This document shows, in pieces, positions 37,101-47,890 of a stretch of 64,000 nucleotides of DNA (positions are counted from its first letter, which is position 1; every line of letters begins with the position of its first letter). The notes under the pieces were generated by a model. The model made no database searches. It was not told where the DNA came from and was given only the letters and a program-made list of their open reading frames with translations. Both the position numbers and the translations under genes were made by a program. This DNA is from Rotaria sordida (taxonomy: Eukaryota > Rotifera > Eurotatoria > Philodinida > Philodinidae), in contig CAJNOL010000131.1 of NCBI GenBank assembly GCA_905250125.1, positions 62,001 to 126,000 on the forward strand, in the 5' to 3' direction.

Positions 37101-40100
37101 ATCATTAGCATTAATTATTGAAATTGATTCAAATATTAGTAATACAGAAACACCTTATTTAATTCAATATTTACAAACATATCAAACAGAAAATATTTCA
37201 ATAGATAAATTAAAACTTGAAATTGATGTTTCACCACCAAATCTATCGAATGTAGACGATTCAATTCTTGATATATTAGGATATTTTATTCAAATTGATA
37301 CATCAACAAGTCAATCATTAATGTTATTACAATTAAAACGTCGTTCGATTTCTGTTTTATATCATATATTAAATGATAAAAAATTAATTGAAATATTCAT
37401 GGAAAAACCATATGCATCTACAATTGCTAAACTATGTTTATTTAATTCATTAGAAAAAATTCAACAAGAATCAATTGATTTCGATTTATTTAATAAACAA
37501 GATTTAGAAAAATATTCTTTAACTTTCGATATATGTGAAAATTTAAAAACAATAACTGAAAATGAAAATATAACTCATAATTCAATATCAACAAATGATC
37601 AACATGATTCATTATATACTATATGGACTAATGATGAATTCAATTATGATCAATTAATTATGAATACTTTATTAATACCTATATCAAAATATAATCCATG
37701 GAAACCATATGTATCTGAAATAGAAATGGATTTTTTTAAACAAGGTCGAATTGGAAAGGATGAAATTTCTATTGTTCCACAGCCAAGTCATATTGCCTCT
37801 TCACTAGCAATTCAAGAATGTGGAATTAAACATCGATTTCATGGACGAATAGCTCCTGATAGTAGTAATACTCGAGTAAGTTTTCCAACATTTATTATTG
37901 ATAATTTACAACTAAGCGAAGGAAAATGGTATTATTGTGTTCGATTACCAGTTGGCGGAATTATTCAAATAGGATGGGCAACAAATGGTTTCACACCTTC
38001 TGGAGGTTGTGGAGTAGGTGATGAAAAATATTCATGGTCTTATGATGGATTACGAGGTGTTTTTTTTCATGAAGAAGGATATTATGGTCAATTTAATGAT
38101 ATTCGTTGGAAAGAAAATGATGTATGTGGTTGTGGAATTGAAATCAATGGTAAAAATACAAAAATTAAATATTGGTTAAATGGAAAATTCTTAGGTACAG
38201 CTTTTTCACATGATTCATATATACCATTATCAACAAAAAAATGTAATTTATTACCACATGGACCAATAACAACTTATTTTCCAGCTATTACTATACAATG
38301 TGGTAGTGATTCAGTTAAATATTGCGAATTAATAGTTAGTCCAGAAGATATGCAAGATTGTCCATTACCAAATGGTTATAAACCTTTATTATTACCAAAA
38401 CAAATTCATACAGAAAATTCTCTTGTTGATTATCCTTTTAATGCTTATTTAATTGGTGAAAATTCTGAAGATTATTTGTATACTACACGAATAAATTCTT
38501 CGAATATTTTCCTACGTGATTTTATAAATGAACAACACATTGAAACAACATTTACTTTCGATGATAATCATTATCTTATTTTATCTGAACAAAGTATTGG
38601 TTTTCCAATGATAATAAATAATGATAATATAACATCATTGACAATAAGTTTTGATTTTCAAATATTATCATCCAATGAAAACTCGGATATTTTATTATTC
38701 AAATTTAATTCAACAGAAATAACATGGAAAAAAACTGATGAAAAATTACGATGTGTTATTATATTTCTAGCAAAAAAAGGTCACATAAAAGTTTATATCA
38801 ATAATAAATATCGAATATTTACAGATGCATTTCAACGTGAAACAATACGTAAATTAAATTTACATATTTTACCAGATATTAATGCTAAAATAAAAAATCT
38901 TGCTATTTGGAAATATGCACTTTCCGAAGAAAATATTCGACGTTTGTTTACTTATGATCTTTCCTATATTGCTATTGAATATCGACAATTAAAAGAATAT
39001 CATAAACAAATAAATCAAATATCATTTTTGAAAAATCAAACAATATTTATAAATGAATATCTTATTCCATTTAATGAACCATTTAAAGATGATATTTGGA
39101 AGAAAAAGAAAATACAAGCAGATGATTATGAATCAAAATATTTCAAGACAAATAATAATATAGATTATTCTATTATTGAACTATATGGAAATCAAACATA
39201 TCTCGTTTTAGATAAATCAAACGAACAATGGTTTGAATATACACTTATTCTTAATATTTCTATTCCTCAATGGCCAATTATAAATGAAAAATTGACATTA
39301 ATTATATTAAATTCAAAAACAGAAATTTACATAACACATTATGGTAAACTTTGTCTTGAAAGTAATCGAACTAAATATGAAAGTAATTCAACAGTTATGC
39401 TTAATGAATATTTTAATTTATTTATATGTGTTCAAGAAAAATCTGTTCAAATTTATTTAAACGAAAGTTTAGAAATCAATATTGAAATTGATGATGAACG
39501 ATTTTATATCAAATCGAATCGAATTGATTTATTTAAAGAAACTAATTTGAACAAAAATACAACAAACGAAGATACAGTTCGCATATCATTGAAATCGATC
39601 ACGTATCTTAATCGAGCAATACCAGTAGATTACGAAAATTTACAAACATTGATTGCACCACCCTTTTTGATCATTGGATCAAATTTAATAGCAATGGGTT
39701 ATAAAAAGTCATGGATCAAATCAGTTATAAAACAATATAAAACAACAAATATTTCAATAATTCATAAGATTTTATATGAACAAAAAGAACAATTCATAAA
39801 AAATGATCTTGAAAATGAACGAAATCGTTATTTAAAGATTTTATCACGATTACATCCATCAATTGGTTCTCACATTTTAAAAGATTTAATCGAATGTTCA
39901 GACTTTAATACAAACGAACAAATAATCGATATTTTACAACGTATTTTTCCATATTGGATATTTTTACAATCATCAAAAATTTCTAATAATAAAATAGAAT
40001 TTGAATTAAATTTAGATACGGAATGGTTTTCTCAATATTTTCAAGATTTAAATATGAATTCTAACATTAATGAATGGATTCTAGACAAAGCATCAATAAA

Positions 40101-43100
40101 AAATAATGAAAATAAAATTTATCAATTACTTGATTTAAATGAATTTCAACAAAAACAAACAACAAGAAGAACGACTCTGAAATCAATCAAACATTCCAAT
40201 AAAAATATTTCATCAAAACAATTTTTAACATCTCGTATTAATTGTGAACATGAATTAACAATAATCTATGCACGTCATACTATTCTCAACATGATTGAAC
40301 TCTGGTTGAATGATCAAACAACTTTATTTCCATTAGAAAAACTTGGTGATTATACATTTCTTGTTACTTTATTAAAATTATTGGATTATATCGAAACAAA
40401 TAAAGATGAAAAAAATGATCGAATACATTTATTAATTAATTCAATTCTTAAAAGTGAAATGAAAAAATTATCTGAAAATAATTTTACAATTAATAATGAT
40501 TTATTAGAAAGTAAAGCACCATTATTTTATCATTTACAAAAATATTTATTTATTCAATCGATTCAATTATTATTTAAACCATATTTATTTAATCAAAATT
40601 TGAATGAAAAAATTCGAATCAATGAACAACAATTAGATTTTAATTTTATTTTAAAAATTCTTGATTTTTTCATCGAATTAATAATCGATAAAACATTAAT
40701 AAAACAAAATCAAATTGATTTAATCATATCATTATTATTTCCTACACAATTAATTAATTTAATGTTTAATTTATTTTTATTAGTTCCAACACATCAATCA
40801 AAAATAGTTATTATTCGTCAATTGACTACGTAAGTGAATATTCTTATAAAGACAGTAGTTGAGTCGCTACGTTATTTGACATCTATTCGCAAGATGCTGT
40901 ATTCGAAGTTCGACATCATCAGCTATAATATGATCTTAGACAATTTTTATGAACCCAAGTCTGATAGTTCCAAAGCAGCAGTTTTCAGAATTTGTTGAGA
41001 TTTTCCTATAAATTGCATTATATATCTTATCATAAAGGGAACGAACTACGCTGTAAGCAGGTTGCTAGTTGAGAATAATGGCGAGCAATCAATCTTTTGG
41101 AACAGTTCAAATGTATTACATACTATTACTAGATAAAACTGATATTTTGAGAGTACTCTCCTCCTTTTCGAAGCTTCTAGAGAATAGCTCTTTAGAAAAA
41201 TTTGAAATTTTCTTTTATTATTTGTTCTTCGAATAAAAAAGTTAAAACATCGACAATACTCTAAAACACGCATGTTTCTAACAGAGATAAATTCAATAAA
41301 TTCACGGTAGTCTCTCATATTTCGATTTAAGGTGATTGTAAATTGAATTTAAAGCTTAATGCGACCATAGATCGTGACTTCAAAAAATAAAAATAAATCT
41401 TTGAACCTGCCCGAGTTCAAATCCGTATGTAGAAGGACATACAGCTCTCGATACATCGGCTTTCGTAGCTCATATATGATTAACCAGTAGATATGAAGAA
41501 CGAAAACAATTGAGCAAGAGAACTTTTAGTCAGGTCGATCTTCTATCTAGTGCTACAATCAATGATAGTTATTCGGACTTGTGCAACTATCTCTGAACAT
41601 TTCTTCATATCATAGAATAATCGAAAATCATTGATCTTCTTCGTTGTAAAAATATTTTTTTTTTATACTCTACGATTTCTTTCTATTTGATAGTTTAATT
41701 CAAACAAATGAGCATTTCAATTTAAATAATGAAATGCAACAATTCTTTTTTCAATTATTAATCGAATTATCATCAACTACAACATCACCAACCAATTGTT
41801 CGACAAAAAATCTTCAAATGATTTTAACAGATTTAGTATTTGTTTTATTAACAAAACAAAAAAATCAACCTATTGAAAATAATAATCAAATTCAAGAAAT
41901 TGAATCAAAACTTCCTGTAGAAATTCAAGATTTATATACAACAACTAATGCTATTATTGCTTCGACTGATCCAACAAAACAAACATTATTACCTGAAACT
42001 TTCCTTCAACAATCAAATGATATTTTAGGTGGTAATTTTAAACTAAATCAAGATTATTTTAATAAATCTAATAATTATTTTAATACCACTGCCGATCAAG
42101 ATTTAATCAATTTAATGAATAATGATCAATCACTTAACGATTCATTTTCAAAATTCATTCAAAATCTTCCAACAGAATCTCAATCAAATGCAATATTCTA
42201 TAAAAATTCTATATCTTTATCAAATATTCCATCTGATTGTATTCAAATTCGTGTTCAATTCTTTTATATATTAAATAAATTCATTGAAAAAAGTCTTTCA
42301 TTGGTTGACCTTAGTTTACCATTAGGACAAAGTTTTCTAACTGATCGAATTCGAATAATAAAACCTTATTTATTATCGTCAACAAAATTTCAATTATTAA
42401 CAGAAACATTAGAAAAAACCGAAGCTGAATATAATAGTGATTGGAATATAGTTAATTTTGATACAATTAAAGCTAGTACAAATACTGACAATAGTGAAAA
42501 TACAATGTTCTATCAAGCTTATCAACAATTACATACAAATGCTCATATCACATTTCGACGAGCGAATGAACAACTTTGGCATGCACAATATATTGGAATG
42601 CATAGTACTGATCATGGTGGACCTTATCGTGATTCAATAACTCGTATTTGTTCAGATATATGTTCTTCACGATTATCATTATTTATTTTATGTTCAAATG
42701 GACGTACGAATAGTGGTTCAAATCGAGATTGTTGGATTCCAAATGTTTTTCCACCAAATAAATCTATATCAAATAAATATAAAAAACAATATCGTTTTAT
42801 TGGACAATTATTTGGTATGGCTATAAGAAAAAAACATTATTTAAATGTAAAATTTCCTATTTTATTATGGAAAAAATTATTAAATGAATCGATTACTATT
42901 GAAGATATTGAAGCAATTGATTTACAAAGTTTTACATTTATAAATGAAACAGAAAAAAATATTGAACAAATTAAATTAATTGATACTGAGAATGATATTG
43001 ATTCTTTATTTAGTAGTATTATGAATGAATTACGATTTGATGTTGTTAGTTCATCGGGAGAAACCTATGAACTTATTCCTGGTGGTTCTAATATTCCTAT

Positions 43101-44508
43101 TACAGCTCAAAATTTTAAACATTATTGTTCTTGTTATCGACAATATCGTCTTAATGAATTCAATCGACAAATTGATTTCATTCAACAAGGTTTATATAGT
43201 ATCATTCCATCTTATTATTTAAGTTTATTTACTGCTAAAGAACTTGAAGAAGTTGTATGTGGTAAAGATCGTATTGATATAGAATTTTTGAAACGAAATA
43301 CTTCATATGGAGGTCATTTTAATCAAAATTCACCGCCGATTGAACGATTTTGGACTGTTCTTAGTGAAATGTTTAATGATGATCAAAAGAAATTATTTTT
43401 GATATTCGTTTGGGGTAGAAGTACATTACCAATTCGAGATGAAGATTTTCAATCAAAGTTCATCATTAATTCATACGATGTTTATGATGGTCAAGTCGAT
43501 CAAGCACTTCCACGTAAGCATACTTACAATTTCATGCGTGAAAAATTTCAGTTCAGCAGTACTGATCTATCAGAATGATCAAATTTTTTATTTGTTCAAT
43601 AGACATTACAATACTCATAGTCATGAATTAGTTAAGTCAATCTCCCCTTCAAAAATCGATCTTGCGCCAGGAACGTTCAAATTGCATGAAATTTTCAGGA
43701 TATGTTGGGGCTAATGTGGAAAGACTATGGTAAAATTTTCAGTCCTATATCATAATGTTTTTCAGAGATACTCAACAAACAAGGATCAAAAATAGCTCAT
43801 TTGGCAACCCAAATTTCTCAGTGGGCCTTCATTCTATAGACTTAATTTGTTTTTTGTTTGAAAACACATGTCAAGATGAAAAAGAGTTTCGATTTTTTTC
43901 GAAAATAGCTTATTTTTCGAATACTACGCAAAGTTGATATCTCTGCCTCATCCTGTTCAACATCTATAAAAGTTGACTTGAGATCCTTGATTCCAGCCAA
44001 TTCACTTGGAACCATCCGAAAAGGAGGGGGTGAGAAAGCAGTATTTGACTATGTGAGTATAAACAGCCGATATTTTCTAAATATCAATATATCGCTTTGA
44101 AACCAATAACAAACATCATCATTAGGTGCAACATGACCAAATACTGCCTCCCTAGATCCATTTTTTTAATGATGCCAAGTAAGTTGGTTTTAGTCAGAGG
44201 TCTCATAATCAAAATCGAATGAAATATGTCCATCAAGACTTCACTTGGTTAGTCAATCAACTTTGATATGCTTCTATATATTCTGAATAGAACTTTTCAT
44301 TGAACCTATTGAATTTGTTTGATACATTTTAGGATCGCATACATGTTTTTTTACTATTGATTTACCCGCTTATTCAACGACTGATATTATGTATGAGCGT
44401 TTAAATTATGCCATTACTTGCTGCTCAAGTATCGATGGTGATGGTACTGTAAATGATGCATTTAATGGCGAAGGTTTTGGTTCTGATGATAGTAATGATG
44501 ATGAATAA
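31162..44508 (+). CDS. Giant HECT-type E3 ubiquitin ligase with SPRY domain
   Basis: Transfers ubiquitin from an E2 to substrates through a catalytic cysteine. Exons: 31162-32161, about 33938-40829, 41694-43513 and 44333-44508; phases 1, 2 and 1 join into one frame of 9,888 nt (about 3,295 aa). The long middle is helical-repeat-like. SPRY at about residues 1610-1790 (LSEGKWYYCVRLPVGG, QIGWATNGF, GVGDEKYSWSYDG); two concanavalin/LamG-like segments at about 1870-2000 and 2080-2220; a UBA-like piece at about 2245-2290 (SNLIAMGYKKSWIKSVIKQY); HECT at about 2890-3270 (RFIGQLFGMAIRKKHYLNVK, IPGGSNIPIT, GKDRIDIEFLKRNTSYGG, LPIRDEDF). The last exon supplies LP/RSHTCFFTIDLPAYS; the catalytic Cys codon is 44344-44346, followed by YERLNYAI and an acidic tail. 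The end resembles HERC1, but no RCC1 repeats are seen; HECTD4- or HERC1-related is possible. The exon-2 acceptor is uncertain (33938, 33956 and 33968 all fit the phase), and a missed small exon in intron 1 cannot be excluded. Confidence 0.9.
32413..33323. mobile_element. 911-bp palindromic Tc1/mariner-like non-autonomous element in HECT intron 1
   Basis: The termini CTTAGGACAGTCCAAAAG and, inverted, CTTAGGTCAGTCCAAAAG are flanked by TA on both sides (32411-32412 and 33324-33325). The outer ~290 bp of each arm is nearly identical. Similarity continues, more diverged, towards the centre, so almost the whole element is one palindrome. A small minus-strand frame at 33167-33409 is only arm sequence. 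There is no transposase. Confidence 0.75.
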
Positions 44509-44580
44509 AAGATAAGCAAAAATGTTTATTTTTATTGGAGACTCTTCAATTCAAATAGTGCCTATTTTTTTGTAAATTGA

Positions 44581-44586
44581 AATAAA
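44581..44586 (+). terminator. Poly(A) signal of the HECT ligase gene
   Basis: AATAAA 73 nt after the stop codon of the last exon, which supports the gene ending at 44508 rather than at 43578. Confidence 0.5.
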
Positions 44587-44689
44587 TTTCATTGATACTA
44601 TTGATTTAAAGCCATAGAAATACGTTCGCTAGTTGAGCAAATTTATTGGATGTTAATAGAGTTTGATCACACTATTTACTGATAAGGTG

Positions 44690-46165
44690 TCGATATTGTG
44701 TGTACACACCCAAATCTTCTTGCAACTTCTTCGAAGATTGCAGATGTGAAATGTAAACCACGATCGGTCTGTCATCGATCAGGAGGATCAAATTCCAGTG
44801 ATATATCAACAAGAAATTCAGATGCTGTCTGTTTTGAATCATCAGAAACAGCCTTACTGATTACATATTTTGAGAGATAAACAATTAAGAAGATTATATA
44901 TTGATTTCGATCCATTGACCTTGAAAGTGCACCGCTAAAATCCATTTTTATTAGATCAAATATTACGTCTGGAGATTCAATTAATTACATTTATCCTAGA
45001 GCTTTATGTCTTTGAATATTGTAGTGTGCATACCTTGACGATGGCATCGACATTGATGTTAAATGGTTTAAGCCCATTAGAATTTATTGTATGTCCAACA
45101 TAATCAATTTCAGGTCTTGCTTATTAACATTTAGACAGATTCAAGTGAAGATATGCTCTGTTTGATAATGATAAAACATTATTCAAATTTTCACAATGTT
45201 CATCGAAGAATTTTGAGAATACTATTATGTCTTCCAAATAGATTAAACAGAATTACCATTGCATTGTCCATTTGATAGAAGATTGTTGAGCACCGTTTGG
45301 AAAGATAGTGAAACATTTTTGAGACCTTGAAGGAGGACGTTAAACTCTTACAGTCCCCGCTGGTGTTGAAAGCTGTGCGTAGTTTGTGTTTTTCATTAAT
45401 CGGAAGTTGAAAATAATCACTTTGAAAGTCCATCTTCGAAAAATATGACGATCCCCCTAATTGTTTGATCATGTCTTTCATCTCAGGCAAAGAATACAAA
45501 TCTTGTATAGTTATTTGATTTAAACGCCTGTAATCTACACAAAACTTGTACTGACTATCTTTCTTCTTTGCCAACAGTACAGGATAAGACTATGCTGATT
45601 GTGATGGTCGAATTAAACCAGATTTATCCATTGAATTTATTTCATTATCAATAATCAGTTGTTTTTTTCCGGATTCACTTTATACAGTTTGGAATTAATC
45701 AGATTGTTATTACTTGTAGGTCTAGTGCGATGTATATGTTTATTTGCACTATTTGGTTTAGATGGATCAAACAATGAATTGTATTGACAGAGGATAGGTA
45801 ACAATGATTGTCTCTATTCACAATTAAGATGAGATGTCCTTACATCAATCGTTTTTTTTTACTTGAATGCACATCTTTATATCTTCATTGTCATTAGATT
45901 GTTATTGTAATAATGAAGATGAAGATGTGAATGGTGAAATTAAAAAACAACTTGAATTACGTAATTCAATTTCAATAATTCCAATTAGAGTGTTCTTATT
46001 CATTATTCTAGATCGATTTGAAATATTTATAATTGTCATCAGTGGTTTATAGTTTTTCGCATTAATCAATGCATGTGGCATTAATACTGAATCTTAATAT
46101 AAAAAATGAGGTGTTGGAATAAATTGTACTATGTCACAATTAGATAAATCAGTAATTGCAACTTT
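44690..46165 (-). pseudogene. Decayed Ty3/gypsy retrotransposon pol fragment
   Basis: Minus-strand order: a piece upstream of RT (about 46160-45850: VQFIPTPHFLY, DSVLMPHALINAKNYKP, NKNTLIGIIEIE); an RT lead-in (about 45790-45580: RTRPTSNNNLINSKLYKV, SMDKSGLIRPSQSA); reverse transcriptase (about 45574-45150: KFCVDYRRLNQITIQDLYSL, LGGSSYFSKMDFQSDYFQLP, DIIVFSKFFDEHCENLNNVL); then, directly after IDYVGHTINSNGL, an integrase core (about 44945-44695: MDFSGALSRS, YLSKYVISKA, QTDRGLHFTSAIF, with the first two catalytic Asp). Stops and frameshifts are frequent. The RT YxDD motif and the RNase H region are damaged or deleted. No LTRs were found. It lies antisense, 180 bp beyond the HECT gene. Confidence 0.85.
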
Positions 46166-46170
46166 AATAA

Positions 46171-46303
46171 GGGTGGGTGGGTATAGGTGTGGGGTGTGGG
46201 TGTGGATGTGGGTATGGGTGAGTGTGGGTGCGGGGCGTGGATATTCGTGTCGATATGGATGTCGTTCAAGAGAAGATACACACCCACACCCACACCCACC
46301 CTC
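46171..46303. repeat. Telomere-like foldback: TGTGGG tract then CCCACA tract
   Basis: 46171-46240 on the plus strand is GGGTGGGTGGG, then GGTGTGGGGTGTGGGTGTGG and GTGAGTGTGGGTGCGGGG. After about 37 bp, 46278-46303 holds ACACCCACACCCACACCCAC. The tract directly abuts the 5'-truncated side of the gypsy relic. The G-strand runs towards the spacer and the C-strand runs away from it, as in a head-to-head telomere junction. Open frames here on both strands (VGVGV, HPHPHP) are repeat artefacts. Confidence 0.7.
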
Positions 46304-46309
46304 ATTTGC

Positions 46310-47690
46310 ATAATAAAAACGATTTATTTTTTTGAAAAAACAATGATTAATGAATAAACTCATCACAAATAATTGACTCTGTTCTTCAATTACTTATGCA
46401 GCCCTTTTCTTAAGGGTTCCCTCACAAATGATTTTCCGCTTAGAATAAACCGTTTGGGTTGAAATTTTCAGGAACGATTGGCTCTAGTGAGAAATGCTTG
46501 TGGTAAAAATTTCAGCTTGATATACCTGACTAGATCGAACTTCCGGCTTGTTTTCCAACCTTCCCGGAGAATTGAAATAACTCCATCATCAGAAGGGTAT
46601 AGAGCTTGGGCTGGTTTCAAATTAAAGCTAACCTCTGTACGCAACTTTTCATCGGATGGAATATTCAAATCTCCCTCCATTCATTTTTTATGACCATTTT
46701 AATGAACATGATGTGCAAAATAAACATAAAAAAAATGTCACTCCACGACAGTAAATCCCACTTTTCTCAGTCCTAGAATCAAGTATTAAAAATCCGTCCG
46801 ATGAAAAGTTAGTTCTGATCAAGACCTTTAAAACAAAAAACAGAGAACATCGGTGATACTCCGAACTGAGGGGAAGTTATTTCAATTTTCCTGTCTAGAA
46901 ACCATGTTTTGAGAGAAATGCTAAAGAAGTTTTAGAAATGAATTCTTTCATTCAAATTCAGAATAAATCATATTACAGCGGTATATATTTAATATATTCC
47001 AGTGGACCGTTTTAAAGTACGTAATAGATGAAGATAGCTAACGCCATGTAACATACCGGTTAATATAAAAATGTTCTATTCAATGATAATGCAAGTGGCA
47101 ACGCAATTTTTCCAAAACTAAAAAACTTTAAAAACCACGAAAATTTCTCCGAAAATATAGTAGTAGAGTCGAACTTTCATGCGATAAGTCTTTGAAAATC
47201 TGGTCATTTTCTAAAAAGCTATATATATTCTGAAAGAGGAGGCTTCGCTGCACCTTCCTATGATAAAAGCTCAACTTCGATATTTCTTTGAAAAATTCGA
47301 TTTTCTAAGGAAGCCTGTATAATGCAATATGAAGGCTATAGTACATATTCCTATGACATAGTTTATCATTTTCGAAACCATAGTTTAATTTTAATTGGCT
47401 CATTCAAATAAGGCATTTCTATTTAACTGTAATAATCTATTAGACTATACAGTATTGTGAATAAATAGATTTTAATGAATAATAATTCAAGAAATTTAAT
47501 ATCAATAAAAAAAGCAGATATCATTTAACACTAGATAAAATTATTTCTTTTTTATAATTACGTCATAGTTTTTCGAACTATCGAATAAGTCAATAAGAAT
47601 TTTGTGCTGCATACTCGAAAAGAACCATTCTCGATGAGTCAATGCAAATATTCGATAAGAAAAAAAGAGGAAGAAAAAGAAAAGTATTAG
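46310..47690. other. Intergenic, no gene recognised
   Basis: 46470-46690 is somewhat GC-richer, with an open frame on each strand of about 70 codons and no family resemblance. A short inverted pair (AACTTTTCATCGGATGGA near 46646 and its near-complement near 46795) could form a loose hairpin. From about 47400 on, the sequence matches blocks upstream of the other F-box genes. Confidence 0.4.
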
Positions 47691-47699
47691 TCTCGATCA

Positions 47700-47890
47700 T
47701 TCATTCATAAGTATGTCATGCATGTAATACATGCATCGACTCTTTTAGTTTTTTTTCTTATATATAAAAGTATTTTGAAAAACTTCACAGACTCGGACAA
47801 TAATACGTGATTATTATTTCTGTAAAGAAAAGAACTTGGTACAATTAATAATAATTATCTTTCAGACCAAATTTTATTTTCAAAAACCCT
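47700..47890 (+). promoter_or_regulatory. Conserved upstream block of F-box gene F2
   Basis: TATATAAAAG at 47761 is followed by TATTTTGAAAA and ACGTGATTATTATTTCTG. The same order recurs upstream of F4, F5 and F6. TTTCAG at about 47860-47865 lies 25 nt before the ATG and could be a UTR-intron or trans-splice acceptor. Confidence 0.5.

Noticed and set aside
43514..43578. Reading the HECT frame through to a stop at 43576-43578, giving a cysteine-less ligase
   Set aside because: The residues after LPR do not match the family, a strong donor occurs at 43514, and the correct continuation is found at 44333 with matching phase.
45867..46052. Plus-strand small protein starting MHIFISSLSLDCYCNNEDED
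   Set aside because: The opposite strand reads as gypsy pol sequence, so this is its antisense shadow.
46094..46366. Proteins with VGVGV or HPHPHP runs on both strands
   Set aside because: They are translations of the telomere-like GT/CA tract and of the gypsy relic, not genes.
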